64,000 nucleotides of DNA from Streptococcus oralis (GTDB lineage Bacteria; Bacillota; Bacilli; Lactobacillales; Streptococcaceae). The translations under genes and the position numbers were made by a program. The notes below the pieces were generated by a model that was not told the DNA's origin, did not search any database, and saw only the letters and a program-made list of their open reading frames with translations. The stretch is taken from contig NZ_QEWJ01000006.1 of the NCBI RefSeq assembly GCF_004127215.1, positions 62,001-126,000 on the forward strand, read 5' to 3'. Shown in pieces: positions 16,905 through 26,219 of this stretch; position 1 is the stretch's first letter; the number at the start of each line of letters is the position of its first letter.

Positions 16905-18302
16905 ATGATTCCGATAAAAAAGAGCAATTCTAAACAAGTATATGAATTTTGTCGTGATATTTATGAGAAATTACCAGAAAAAGACGAATTAGATATGTTA
17001 ATTTTTAAGAATTTTGGATCTCACAATGGATTGAAAGACTATTTTACACAACAAGATAGAGCCTTTCTAAAACTTATGATGGCGGACTACTCTACCTTAC
17101 TAAACGTAAAGGAAAAAATAGATAGCTCATCTGATGTTGAATGGGTTTTTAAAATACATGTGGAGAAATTTTCTGATTTGGTTAATCAAATTTATAGTCA
17201 TTTAAAAAACGATTTTATAGAAAAGTGTGATGAGGAAATTAAGCAGTTAAAAATAGGGCATATTAGAGGAGTAAGTACTAGTATTAATCTGAAAAGAATA
17301 TTATCATATGAGACTGATGATAATCTAGATAAAATCCGAAAAAAGAAAAATTTGACTGATAATATACGGATTATTGTTGATAGAACAAAGAATACAAGAG
17401 AATTTATCGACTTGATTAAGAAGAATTTAAAATCTGAATTCTTAAAGGACTTTGAAGATATATTTCCGGATAAAATGGATACTTTGGTTGAAATGATGAG
17501 CTCAAAAAAATCGTTTAATGATTTAGTGCAAAGTTACAAGTTTGATGGAATTCATACTAAAAAATCTCATACAGTATTGAAGGATTATGTTGTTGAACGA
17601 TACAAAGAAAAGTTGGAATCCTATTATAATAAAATAGACAAAAAAGAGTTAGTTCGCATAACTAGTGTCACAGTTTGTCCATATTGTAATAGAAATTTTA
17701 TTAATGTAACCGAGGAGGCTAATACAAGTCAGTTAGACCATTTTTTCCCTAAGAATGAATATCCTCTATTCGCTTTATGTTTTTACAATCTGATTCCTTC
17801 TTGTTATGGTTGCAATAATAAAAAGAGTACGAGTAAATTTTATATCTCTCCCTATGATGAAAGTATAACTGATATTGATGAATTGTTGAAATTTTCTTTG
17901 AATATAAAGTCTGCAGATTTTATTAATAATTCAGAAAGTATTGATATTATAATCAAGGATGACATATCGGAAGAGGAGTTAAAACAATTAGAAAGCAAGG
18001 ATAAATTAAGTGTTAGACAGAAATTATTGAAAGACAAATATGTGATTGATACAAGAAGTTTATACAAACTACATGCGGATATAGTTCAAGAGTTGCTATG
18101 GAAACATGAAATTTATAATAAAGATTATAAATCAGGTTTATGTCAAATATTTGCGGATTCAGGTAAATATTTTTCAGACTCTGAAATAGATAGAATGATA
18201 GTTGGTTATTATACAGACAAAGAAAATTATGGGAAAAGACCACTTTCAAAAATGGTTACAGATATTAGCAAAGAAATTGGACTAGTAGGAGAAGAAGGAT
18301 GA
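16905..18302 (+). CDS. HNH endonuclease of a Septu-like defence pair (PtuB-like with N-terminal extension)
   Basis: 465 aa. The C-terminal half holds an HNH nuclease with a zinc ribbon: Cys258-x2-Cys261 (CPYCNRNF), Asp278-His279 (LDHFFPKNEYP), then NLIPSC300-x2-C303 followed by Asn-Asn-Lys-Lys. The DHF-P-YP--AL--YNLIPSC--CN spacing is that of the PtuB/TIGR02646-type HNH of Septu and related systems. Residues 1 to about 250 are a Lys-rich helical region I do not recognise; usual PtuB proteins are much shorter. Its TGA overlaps the next ATG by 4 bp. Composition is far more AT-rich than the flanking genes, suggesting transfer. The target is presumed to be phage or tRNA/DNA, unproven. Confidence 0.75.
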   Translation: MIPIKKSNSKQVYEFCRDIYEKLPEKDELDMLIFKNFGSHNGLKDYFTQQDRAFLKLMMADYSTLLNVKEKIDSSSDVEWVFKIHVEKFSDLVNQIYSHLKNDFIEKCDEEIKQLKIGHIRGVSTSINLKRILSYETDDNLDKIRKKKNLTDNIRIIVDRTKNTREFIDLIKKNLKSEFLKDFEDIFPDKMDTLVEMMSSKKSFNDLVQSYKFDGIHTKKSHTVLKDYVVERYKEKLESYYNKIDKKELVRITSVTVCPYCNRNFINVTEEANTSQLDHFFPKNEYPLFALCFYNLIPSCYGCNNKKSTSKFYISPYDESITDIDELLKFSLNIKSADFINNSESIDIIIKDDISEEELKQLESKDKLSVRQKLLKDKYVIDTRSLYKLHADIVQELLWKHEIYNKDYKSGLCQIFADSGKYFSDSEIDRMIVGYYTDKENYGKRPLSKMVTDISKEIGLVGEEG

Positions 18303-20068
18303 AATTAATTGCTTTGGTGATTAAACAGTATGATGAGCTTTTTAAAGAACAGATTTTTAATTTTTCAGATGAATATAAAGTAAATTTTAATTTTGAAACG
18401 AATGAATTAAAAATTGATAAAAATTCAGACTATATTGAAAATTTTTATGGAGAGTCTATTTATAATATTTCGCCAATAGTTGGGATAAATGGGATTGGGA
18501 AAACAACAGTTTTAAACATAATTAGTGGCTACTCACCAGGTAAACGCGAGCAAGACTCTGATAATCAATATTTCTTCCTTTTTGAAATAGGAAAACAGGA
18601 AGACCGAGTAAGATTTAAGCTTTCTTACAATAATTTATCTGTTGCTAATTTACCGGCATATCGTGAACGTACTTTTTACAGGAATCAAGATGGAAGTTTT
18701 GATTGTGATCCAGAAGGTTATGATGTGACTCGAAATATATTATACGTTAATCTGCCAAGTAAAGGCAAAGGAGGAGTTATTGAATCTCGGACAACGTTGA
18801 ATCAAGAAGGATTGGCAATGTTTATACATTCATATCTGTGGTTGAGCGATCGTAAAATTATTAGTTCAGTTTTATCTTGTTCATTAGATATTAGTCCTTA
18901 TGGTTTAAAAGATTATAGTAACTCAATTCCGATAGGGATAAAAGCCATAGGATTTTTAATATATAAGTCCATACATAATATTTTTTATGAAGAAGATGAA
19001 TTTATAAAGAAACTATTATCTGAATCTTTACTGTCTAAATGTGAAAAATATTTAAAGGAAGATGTTTCTGATTATGAGAATTATGGATTTAATTTACTTT
19101 TAGAGATAGTAAAAGAATTAGACAAAAATGAAGTAAAGGCTGAAACAAGGAAAATCAGAAAAGAGTATGTTGAATCAATAATTAGCATAGTTAAAGTTTT
19201 TAGAAAATTTCGATACGTATCAACTAAAATTGAAGATGATAGTGAATACATTTTGTTAAAATATTCCAACAATAATAGAAGATTATTTGAAGACCTTAAT
19301 GACAGACTACTTCAGTATACAAAATTGAAAGGATTAATGCGTGATTTATGTTATGATTTAAATAAAAGCTTTAATAATTATAATTTGATAAAAGAGACTC
19401 CTAATTATCATATGTCAACTGGGGAAGGGAACTTAATTGAAATATTTTCACAACTTTATACGTATCTATCTATGCATGAAGAAAGTTCCGAGGATATTAT
19501 ACTGCTAGTTGATGAATTAGAATCGGGAATGCACTTAGAATGGTCTAGGAGATTAATTAAAATTCTCATTGATAATCTTTCTGAAATATTGGAAGACGAG
19601 GGAAAGGGTAGGAAGATTCAACTCATCTTCACAACTCATTCTCCTTACATGCTTTCGGATATTAAACCAGGAAATGTGATTATGATTGAAAAGAATCAAG
19701 AAACGGGATATTCAGAAGGAAAAGTTTTACAAAATACTTTCGCTAAAAATATACAAGAAATCATGAAGGAAAATTTGATTGATAATATTTATGGTGATTT
19801 TGCCTTAGCGAAGATTAATTCTATGATTGAAAGACTTAATGAAAAAGAGGAGCAGGAAGGAAATGAAGAAGAACTATTAAAAGAAATTCATTTAATCAGC
19901 GAGCCTATTCTTCGTAATAAATTATTAGAGATGTATGATAAGAAATACAATACCTCAGAATTTAGTATTGAAAAGCAACTACAGAAGTTGAATCTGAATG
20001 AGGAACAACGCCAGCAGGTCAGAGCAATGATTAAAGCAAATATAAGTAATGCCGATGCGGATAAATAA
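18299..20068 (+). CDS. AAA/ABC-type ATPase of a Septu-like defence pair (PtuA-like)
   Basis: 589 aa P-loop ATPase of the SMC/OLD/AAA_21 kind. Walker A is GINGIGKT at residues 62-69. An ABC-signature-like MSTGEGNLIEIF lies near residue 380, Walker B ILLVDE ends at Glu406 (VDELESGMH), and the H-loop is TTHSPYML with His447. About 110 residues of Glu/Lys-rich helix follow, with no TOPRIM nuclease, so it is not an OLD nuclease itself. It is translationally coupled to the HNH gene, so ATP-dependent gating of the HNH nuclease is the likely role, as in PtuA-PtuB. In classical Septu the ATPase gene comes first; here the order is reversed. Low GC suggests horizontal transfer. Confidence 0.75.
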   Translation: MKLIALVIKQYDELFKEQIFNFSDEYKVNFNFETNELKIDKNSDYIENFYGESIYNISPIVGINGIGKTTVLNIISGYSPGKREQDSDNQYFFLFEIGKQEDRVRFKLSYNNLSVANLPAYRERTFYRNQDGSFDCDPEGYDVTRNILYVNLPSKGKGGVIESRTTLNQEGLAMFIHSYLWLSDRKIISSVLSCSLDISPYGLKDYSNSIPIGIKAIGFLIYKSIHNIFYEEDEFIKKLLSESLLSKCEKYLKEDVSDYENYGFNLLLEIVKELDKNEVKAETRKIRKEYVESIISIVKVFRKFRYVSTKIEDDSEYILLKYSNNNRRLFEDLNDRLLQYTKLKGLMRDLCYDLNKSFNNYNLIKETPNYHMSTGEGNLIEIFSQLYTYLSMHEESSEDIILLVDELESGMHLEWSRRLIKILIDNLSEILEDEGKGRKIQLIFTTHSPYMLSDIKPGNVIMIEKNQETGYSEGKVLQNTFAKNIQEIMKENLIDNIYGDFALAKINSMIERLNEKEEQEGNEEELLKEIHLISEPILRNKLLEMYDKKYNTSEFSIEKQLQKLNLNEEQRQQVRAMIKANISNADADK

Positions 20069-20134
20069 GTTTGTAAATAAATAGTTTGAATTATCAATAC
20101 AATCATTTGAAAATGAACAATAGAAAGTAATAAT

Positions 20135-20989
20135 ATGAAACACAGAATCGCGATTTTATCTGATATACACGGGAATACCACAGCCTTGAAGGCAGTTCTG
20201 TCAGATGCTAAAAGACAGGAAGCGACAGAATATTGGCTTCTAGGGGATATTTTTCTCCCTGGTCCTGGGGAAAATGATTTGCTAGCCTTGCTAAAAGACC
20301 TTCCTATCACAGCGACTGTCCGTGGAAACTGGGATGATTGTGTCTTGGAGGCCTTAGATGGGCAATATGGTTTGGAAGATCTACAGGAAGTCCAGCTCTT
20401 GCGTATGACGCAGTATTTGATGGAGCGAATGGATCCCGATCAGATCGCTTGGTTGCGGAGTCTGCCAATGGTTGCGAAGAAAGAAATTGATGGCCTGCGT
20501 TTTTCGCTCTCGCATAACTTGCCTGACAAGAATTATGGGAGTGACTTATTAGTTGACAATGATACGGACAACTTTGACCAGCTACTTGATGAGGAGACAG
20601 ATGTGGCAGTCTATGGTCATGTCCACAAGCAGTTGCTTCGTTACGGCAGTCAAGGACAACAAATCATCAATCCAGGTACGATAGGCATGCCCTATTTTGA
20701 TTGGGAGGCGTTAAAAAATCACCGTGCCCAGTATGCTGTGATAGAAGTTGAAGATGGGGAATTGGTCAATATCCTATTTCGTAAAGTCGCTTATGATTAT
20801 GAGGCTGAGTTAGAATTAGCCAAGTCCAAGGAGCTTCCCTTTATCGAAATGTATGAAGAACTGCGCCGAGAAGACAACTATCAGGGGCACAATTTGGAAC
20901 TTTTGGCTAGTTTAATCGAAAAGCATGGGTATGTAGAGGATGTGAAAGGTTTTTTGGAGACTATAAAGTCAGAATATAAGATAGACTAG
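20135..20989 (+). CDS. Calcineurin-like metallophosphoesterase
   Basis: 284 aa cytosolic phosphoesterase. The five family motifs are present: SDIHGN (Asp10, His12), LLGDIFLPGPG, RGNWDD, LSHN and GHVHKQ. This is the signature of a dinuclear-metal phosphatase or phosphodiesterase (YfcE/ApaH-like group). The substrate is unknown. A C-terminal helical extension runs from about residue 215. The weak GAAAGTAAT site before the ATG is acceptable. This gene begins the housekeeping region after the defence genes. Confidence 0.82.
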   Translation: MKHRIAILSDIHGNTTALKAVLSDAKRQEATEYWLLGDIFLPGPGENDLLALLKDLPITATVRGNWDDCVLEALDGQYGLEDLQEVQLLRMTQYLMERMDPDQIAWLRSLPMVAKKEIDGLRFSLSHNLPDKNYGSDLLVDNDTDNFDQLLDEETDVAVYGHVHKQLLRYGSQGQQIINPGTIGMPYFDWEALKNHRAQYAVIEVEDGELVNILFRKVAYDYEAELELAKSKELPFIEMYEELRREDNYQGHNLELLASLIEKHGYVEDVKGFLETIKSEYKID

Positions 20990-21162
20990 TTTCTTTAAGC
21001 CGCTGAAAATAGTTGGAACTGGGTGAGGGGAGTCCCTGATTTAAATGATATGCTTCATTCGGTTGCTTATTCTTGTTCCAGTTTGTTTCTATGAAAAATA
21101 TCTGCAAGCTCTTTCAAAATATGGTAGAATGGAAGCAGTAGAATTAGAAAAGGAAATCGATT

Positions 21163-21768
21163 ATGAAATTTCTTGAATTAAATAAAAAACGTCATGCGAC
21201 CAAGCATTTCACTGATAAGCCAGTTGATCCAAAAGATGTACGTACGGCTATCGAAATCGCAACCTTGGCTCCAAGTGCCCACAATAGCCAGCCATGGAAA
21301 TTTGTAGTGGTTCGTGAGAAAAATGCTGAATTGGCAAAATTGGCCTATGGTTCCAACTTTGAGCAGGTATCATCAGCACCTGTAACCATTGCCCTGTTTA
21401 CAGATACAGACCTGGCCAAACGTGCTCGCAAGATTGCCCGTGTTGGTGGTGCAAAGAATTTCTCAGAAGAGCAACTTCAATACTACATGAAAAATTTGCC
21501 TGCCGAATTTGCGCGTTACAATGAGCAGCAGGTCAGTGACTACCTGGCTCTCAATGCTGGTTTGGTTGCCATGAACTTGGTTCTCGCTTTGACAGACCAA
21601 GGGATTGGTTCTAACATTATTCTTGGATTTGACAAATCAAAAGTCAACGAAATTTTGGAAATTGAAGACCGCTTCCGTCCAGAACTCTTGATTACAGTGG
21701 GTTACACAGATGAAAAATTGGAACCAAGCTACCGCTTGCCAGTAGATGAAATCATCGAGAAAAGATAG
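21163..21768 (+). CDS. Nitroreductase family protein
   Basis: 201 aa FMN-dependent NAD(P)H oxidoreductase. Family landmarks are the N-terminal Arg-His FMN motif (KKRHATKHF), the PSAHNSQPWKFVVV stretch near residue 40, and the C-terminal GIGSNIILGFD segment near residue 150. Physiological substrates are unknown; flavin or nitro/quinone reduction is usual. The ATG has an AAAGGAAAT site. It ends 12 bp before pepV and is probably co-transcribed with it. Confidence 0.88.
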   Translation: MKFLELNKKRHATKHFTDKPVDPKDVRTAIEIATLAPSAHNSQPWKFVVVREKNAELAKLAYGSNFEQVSSAPVTIALFTDTDLAKRARKIARVGGAKNFSEEQLQYYMKNLPAEFARYNEQQVSDYLALNAGLVAMNLVLALTDQGIGSNIILGFDKSKVNEILEIEDRFRPELLITVGYTDEKLEPSYRLPVDEIIEKR

Positions 21769-21780
21769 AAAGAAGAAAAA

Positions 21781-23181
21781 ATGACAGCAATTGATTTTAC
21801 AGCAGAAGTAGAAAAACGAAAAGAAGACCTCTTGGCTGACTTGTTTAGTCTTTTGGAAATCAACTCTGAACGTGACGACAGCAAGGCGGACGCTCAGCAT
21901 CCATTTGGGCCTGGTCCGGTAAAAGCCTTGGAGAAATTCCTTGAAATCGCAGACCGCGATGGCTACCCAACTAAGAATGTCGACAACTATGCAGGACATT
22001 TTGAGTTTGGTGATGGAGAAGAAGTTCTCGGAATCTTTGCCCATATGGACGTAGTGCCTGCTGGTAGCGGTTGGGACACAGATCCATATACACCAACTAT
22101 CAAAGATGGCCGCCTATACGCGCGTGGAGCTTCAGATGACAAAGGACCCACAACAGCTTGTTACTATGGTTTGGAAATCATCAAAGAATTGGGCCTTCCA
22201 ACTTCTAAGAAAGTTCGTTTCATCGTCGGAACAGACGAAGAATCAGGCTGGGCAGACATGGACTACTACTTTGAACATGTAGGACTTGCGAAACCAGACT
22301 TCGGTTTCTCTCCGGACGCTGAATTTCCAATCATCAATGGTGAAAAAGGAAACATTACAGAATACCTCCACTTTGCAGGTGAAAATACAGGTGCAGCCCG
22401 TCTTCACAGCTTCACAGGTGGATTGCGTGAAAATATGGTACCCGAATCAGCAACAGCAGTTGTTTCAGGTGATTTGACTGACTTGCAAGGGAAACTAGAT
22501 GCCTTTGTTGCAGAGCACAAGCTTAGAGGAGAAATCCAAGAAGAAAACGGTCAGTACAAGGTGACTGTGATTGGTAAATCAGCCCATGGTGCTATGCCTG
22601 CTTCAGGTGTCAATGGTGCAACTTACCTTGCCCTCTTCCTCAGCCAGTTTGCCTTTGAAGGTCCTGCAAAAGATTATCTGGACATTGCTGGTAAGATTCT
22701 CTTGAATGACCACGAGGGTAAAAATCTCAAGGTTGCTCATGTGGATGAAAAAATGGGTGCCCTCTCCATGAATGCAGGTGTCTTCCGCTTTGATGAAGCA
22801 AGTGCTGACAATACCATTGCCCTCAACTTCCGTTATCCAAAAGGAACAAGCCCAGAGCAGATTAAGTCAATCCTAGAAAACTTGTCAGTTGCTTCTGTCA
22901 GCTTGTCAGAACACGGTCATACGCCTCATTATGTGCCGATGGAAGATCCACTTGTTCAAACCTTGTTGAATGTCTATGAAAAACAAACTGGACTTCAAGG
23001 TCATGAGCAAGTCATCGGTGGTGGAACCTTTGGTCGTTTGCTAGAACGTGGCGTTGCCTACGGTGCCATGTTCCCAGACTCTATTGACACTATGCACCAA
23101 GCCAATGAATTTATCGCCTTGGACGATCTCTTCCGAGCAGCAGCAATCTATGCTGAAGCTATCTATGAATTGATCAAATAA
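21781..23181 (+). CDS. pepV: Dipeptidase PepV (M20 family)
   Basis: 466 aa zinc dipeptidase that releases amino acids from dipeptides in the cytosol. Motifs are FAHMDVVPAG (zinc His and Asp), ARGASDDKGP, and GTDEESGW (catalytic Glu pair), with SPDAEFPIINGEKG and a late GGGTFGR. The MFPDSIDTMHQANE segment gives the last zinc His. A lid domain lies between about residues 180 and 370. The length fits the lactococcal PepV family. The AGAAAGAAGAAAAA leader lies only 12 bp after the nitroreductase stop. Confidence 0.93.
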   Translation: MTAIDFTAEVEKRKEDLLADLFSLLEINSERDDSKADAQHPFGPGPVKALEKFLEIADRDGYPTKNVDNYAGHFEFGDGEEVLGIFAHMDVVPAGSGWDTDPYTPTIKDGRLYARGASDDKGPTTACYYGLEIIKELGLPTSKKVRFIVGTDEESGWADMDYYFEHVGLAKPDFGFSPDAEFPIINGEKGNITEYLHFAGENTGAARLHSFTGGLRENMVPESATAVVSGDLTDLQGKLDAFVAEHKLRGEIQEENGQYKVTVIGKSAHGAMPASGVNGATYLALFLSQFAFEGPAKDYLDIAGKILLNDHEGKNLKVAHVDEKMGALSMNAGVFRFDEASADNTIALNFRYPKGTSPEQIKSILENLSVASVSLSEHGHTPHYVPMEDPLVQTLLNVYEKQTGLQGHEQVIGGGTFGRLLERGVAYGAMFPDSIDTMHQANEFIALDDLFRAAAIYAEAIYELIK

Positions 23182-23234
23182 GCCTTTAGAAGTCTGAGAC
23201 TTTATGCTTGGACTTCTTTTTGGAGGGAAACTAG

Positions 23235-23825
23235 ATGTCTCAAATCGAAAAGATCAAACAAGCCATTATGGCAGATTCGCAAAATAAAAGCTATACAGAG
23301 CAGGGGATTGAGCCTCTCTTTGCAGCGCCAAGAACGGCTCGCATCAATGTTGTCGGTCAAGCGCCAGGATTTAAAACGCAAGAAGCTGGAATTTACTGGA
23401 AAGATAAAAGTGGCGATCGCTTGCGTGAGTGGTTAGGTGTTGATGAAGACACCTTTTACAATTCAGGTTTGTTTGCAGTTATTCCCATGGATTTCTATTT
23501 TCCAGGGCATGGAAAATCAGGCGACCTTCCACCCCGTAAAGGCTTTGCTGAAAAATGGCACCCACAACTCCTCAGGGAATGTCCAAATATTGAATTGACC
23601 CTTTTGATTGGACAATATGCCCAGGCCTATTATCTTCATGAGAAAGTTAGTGGCAAGGTAACAGATAGAGTTCGACGCTATCAGGATTATCTGCCAGAAT
23701 TTTTCCCTCTTGTACACCCATCACCGCGAAACCAAATCTGGATGGCCAAAAATCCATGGTTTGAGGTAGAAGTGGTGCCAGATTTGAAAAAAAGAATTAA
23801 AACCATTTTAGAAGAAAAAGAATAA
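23235..23825 (+). CDS. Uracil-DNA glycosylase family protein
   Basis: 196 aa. The water-activating motif GQAPGFKTQEAGIYW lies near residue 37, and the DNA-intercalation motif HPSPRN near residue 155. Both are typical of the UDG superfamily (DUF-type YqiB/family 4-5-like), rather than Ung. No Fe-S cysteine set is evident. Likely role is uracil or damaged-base removal; activity is unproven. TAA at 23823-23825 overlaps the apparent start of the rhodanese gene. Confidence 0.82.
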   Translation: MSQIEKIKQAIMADSQNKSYTEQGIEPLFAAPRTARINVVGQAPGFKTQEAGIYWKDKSGDRLREWLGVDEDTFYNSGLFAVIPMDFYFPGHGKSGDLPPRKGFAEKWHPQLLRECPNIELTLLIGQYAQAYYLHEKVSGKVTDRVRRYQDYLPEFFPLVHPSPRNQIWMAKNPWFEVEVVPDLKKRIKTILEEKE

Positions 23826-24109
23826 AAGAAATTTCCTTTGATGCATTTTACCAGCTCTATCAGAAAGAGTCCCTTTCAGTTTTAGACGTAAGAGAAGTAG
23901 AAGAGTTCGAGACGCTTCATTTAGAAGGTGCTCAGAATCTTCCACTTAGTCAATTGGCCTATATCTATGAAAAGTTGGACAAGGACCAGTTGCATTATGC
24001 CATTTGTAAATCTGGGATGAGATCAGCTCGTGCTTGTCAATTTCTAGAGGAACAGGGATACAAGATCATTAATGTGCAAGGTGGAATGACAGCATTTGAA
24101 GAACTTTAA
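23822..24109 (+). CDS. Single-domain rhodanese with an ATA start codon
   Basis: The frame from ATA 23822 to TAA 24109 encodes 95 aa: IKEISFDAFYQLYQKESL, then LDVREVEEFE, ending GGMTAFEEL. The active-site loop is CKSGMRS with the sulfur-carrying cysteine. No ATG, GTG or TTG exists near the domain start; the first residue is encoded by ATA, overlapping the UDG stop (GAATAAAAG). In a relative, GAATGAAAG would give ATG and TGA, so a single G-to-A change may have destroyed the start. It could be weakly translated from ATA by coupling or be a start-lost pseudogene. The protein sequence is otherwise intact. Confidence 0.7.
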   Translation: MKEISFDAFYQLYQKESLSVLDVREVEEFETLHLEGAQNLPLSQLAYIYEKLDKDQLHYAICKSGMRSARACQFLEEQGYKIINVQGGMTAFEEL

Positions 24110-24136
24110 ACCTATATGGTGATAGATCCTAACCTT

Positions 24137-24170
24137 CCCTTGCTCGGTTCCGTCTGAGTGAGGGATTTTG
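24137..24170 (+). terminator. Terminator after the rhodanese gene
   Basis: CCCTTGCTC pairs with GAGTGAGGG (two G-U pairs) and ATTTTG follows. Confidence 0.6.
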
Positions 24171-24293
24171 TTTTTAGATAATTCTTATTTTTTAAAATAT
24201 TGAAAACATTCAATGATTAATTTTGGATACTTTTTTCAAAGTTTTAATCATGGTATACTAGGTCAGTATTTTATAAATATGAAGGAGATTTTT

Positions 24294-25619
24294 ATGACTA
24301 AAAAAGGTGCTCTAACAGGCTTGCTCCTGTTTGGAATATTTTTTGGTGCGGGAAACTTGATTTTTCCACCTTCTCTAGGTGCTTTATCTGGAGAACAGTT
24401 TCTTCCTGCCATCGCAGGTTTTGTCTTTTCAGGTGTCGGTATTGCCGTCTTGACACTTATTATTGGAACTCTAAACCCGAAAGGATACATTCACGAGATT
24501 TCTAAGAAAATCTCACCTTGGTTTGCGACGCTTTATCTTGCAGTCCTCTATCTATCGATTGGCCCCTTCTTTGCTATCCCACGTACAGCAACAACAGCTT
24601 ACGAAGTTGGGATTAGCCCCCTCTTGTCTGAAGCAAATAAAGGTCTAGGATTGATTATCTTTACTGTACTTTATTTTGCAGCGGCTTATTTGATTTCGCT
24701 CAATCCATCAAAAATTTTGGATCGAATCGGACGCATCTTAACGCCAGTATTTGCTTTGCTTATCGTTATCTTAGTTGTACTAGGTGCCTTTAAATATGGT
24801 GGAACAAATCCTCAAGTAGCTTCAGAAGCTTATCAAGCATCTGCTTTCGGAACAGGTTTCCTAGAGGGTTATAATACCTTGGATGCCCTAGCCTCAGTGG
24901 CCTTCAGTGTGATTGCCGTTCAAACCTTGAAACAACTTGGATTCTCAAGTAAGAAAGAATACATTTCAACTATTTGGGTTGTTGGTATTGTGGTAGCTCT
25001 TGCATTTAGTGCTCTCTATATTGGTCTAGGATTCCTTGGAAATCACTTCCCGGTACCAGCAGAAGCAATGAAGGGTGGAACACCAGGTGTTTATATCTTG
25101 TCACAAGCAACTCAGGAAATCTTTGGTTCAACAGCTCAACTCTTCCTTGCTGTTATGGTAACTGTCACCTGCTTCACAACGACAGTTGGATTGATTGTGT
25201 CGACAGCAGAGTTCTTTAACGGACGTTTCCCACAAATCAGCTACAAGGTCTATGCAACTGCCTTTACCTTGATTGGATTTGCTATTGCAAATCTTGGTCT
25301 GGATGCAATCATCAAGTACTCAGTTCCGGTACTGGTAATCTTGTACCCAATCACCATCGCCATTGTGATGATCGTGATTGTTAACAAGTTTGTCGCCCTA
25401 TCAAAACCGGGCATGCAGCTAACCATTGGGCTTGTTACAGCGATTGCTCTTGCAAGCGTCCTTGGAAGTTCCTTTAAGATTGAATTTCTAGAAAATCTGG
25501 TTAATGCCCTTCCGTTGGCGTCAGCCTCTCTTCCATGGCTAGTGCCAGCTATTATCGGGATCTTGCTTTCACTGGTTCTACCAAACAAACAAGAGAGTGA
25601 TGTTTTTGAGATGGAATAA
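24294..25619 (+). CDS. brnQ: Branched-chain amino-acid permease BrnQ (LIVCS family)
   Basis: 441 aa integral membrane carrier, about 12 transmembrane helices, importing Leu/Ile/Val with sodium or protons. The family start is MTKKGALTGLLLFGIFFGAGNLIFPP, whose FGAGNLIFPP is strongly conserved. The frame opens at 24213, but ATG 24294 has a GAAGGAG site and the conserved N-terminus. A TATACT -10 lies near 24253. It ends on a bidirectional terminator facing the lipoprotein gene. Confidence 0.92.
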   Translation: MTKKGALTGLLLFGIFFGAGNLIFPPSLGALSGEQFLPAIAGFVFSGVGIAVLTLIIGTLNPKGYIHEISKKISPWFATLYLAVLYLSIGPFFAIPRTATTAYEVGISPLLSEANKGLGLIIFTVLYFAAAYLISLNPSKILDRIGRILTPVFALLIVILVVLGAFKYGGTNPQVASEAYQASAFGTGFLEGYNTLDALASVAFSVIAVQTLKQLGFSSKKEYISTIWVVGIVVALAFSALYIGLGFLGNHFPVPAEAMKGGTPGVYILSQATQEIFGSTAQLFLAVMVTVTCFTTTVGLIVSTAEFFNGRFPQISYKVYATAFTLIGFAIANLGLDAIIKYSVPVLVILYPITIAIVMIVIVNKFVALSKPGMQLTIGLVTAIALASVLGSSFKIEFLENLVNALPLASASLPWLVPAIIGILLSLVLPNKQESDVFEME

Positions 25620-25651
25620 AAAAATTCTTGGTCAACGACCAAGAATTTTTT
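25620..25651. terminator. Bidirectional terminator between brnQ and the convergent lipoprotein
   Basis: ATTCTTGGTC and GACCAAGAAT form a perfect 10-bp stem around AAC, flanked by A and T runs, so it works on both strands. Confidence 0.85.
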
Positions 25652-25667
25652 GTATGAGAACGGGGCA

Positions 25668-26219
25668 TTAATTGGTTTGTTCGGTATAACCAGCCTCTTT
25701 AAGCATTTTTTTCGAAGCAGCAAAGCTAACACGGTTTCCAATACCAGAATATTCGTTTGGCATTGCTTTTTTCAGCTCGTCCAGACTTGCGACAGTCATG
25801 TCAACTTCGATGTTTTGGATAACTTTTTCGTCTTGGATTACGACTTTTTGTGTTACCCCTTTGATTCCTTCATAACCTTTATAAGTGTCGTCAACAATTT
25901 CCTTAATACCTTCTGCGGTATTATTTAGTTTTTCAGGGTCAAGTACATTATGAACAGTTTGTTTTACAACGTCATCTCCCTTCACAGTATAAGTCAAGGT
26001 AGAATGAATTCCAGGTTTGCTATTGTGGACAAATGTGTGGATTTCTGTCTCATCTTTCTTTTCAGATGATTGTTGACTGCTTTGTTTGGTCTCGCTTGAC
26101 TGAGTTGTTTTGTCTTCTTTGGTACTGCTGCTAGCAGGTGTAGATGCTTGTTTGGAACATCCGAGTAGGAGGACAAGTGAAGCCACAAGGGCTAGTGATA
26201 CTTTAAAGTATGATTTCAT
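25668..26219 (-). CDS. DUF1307-like (YehR-type) lipoprotein, copy A
   Basis: 183 aa. The signal peptide has lipobox LLLGCSKQ (Cys at about residue 21), then a Ser/Thr/Lys/Glu-rich linker to about 60 and a compact domain from THTFVHN-like residues to the C-terminus. It is paralogous to the gene 324 bp upstream on the same strand. Shared features include SGIGNRVSFA near the end and the same promoter region. YehR-type lipoproteins have no known enzymatic role. The promoter includes TGTTATAAT on the minus strand near 26260. Confidence 0.82.
   Translation of the reverse strand: MKSYFKVSLALVASLVLLLGCSKQASTPASSSTKEDKTTQSSETKQSSQQSSEKKDETEIHTFVHNSKPGIHSTLTYTVKGDDVVKQTVHNVLDPEKLNNTAEGIKEIVDDTYKGYEGIKGVTQKVVIQDEKVIQNIEVDMTVASLDELKKAMPNEYSGIGNRVSFAASKKMLKEAGYTEQTN

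Noticed and set aside
18299-20068. OLD-family nuclease or Gabija GajA
   Set aside because: No TOPRIM motif follows the ATPase core and there is no UvrD-like helicase partner.
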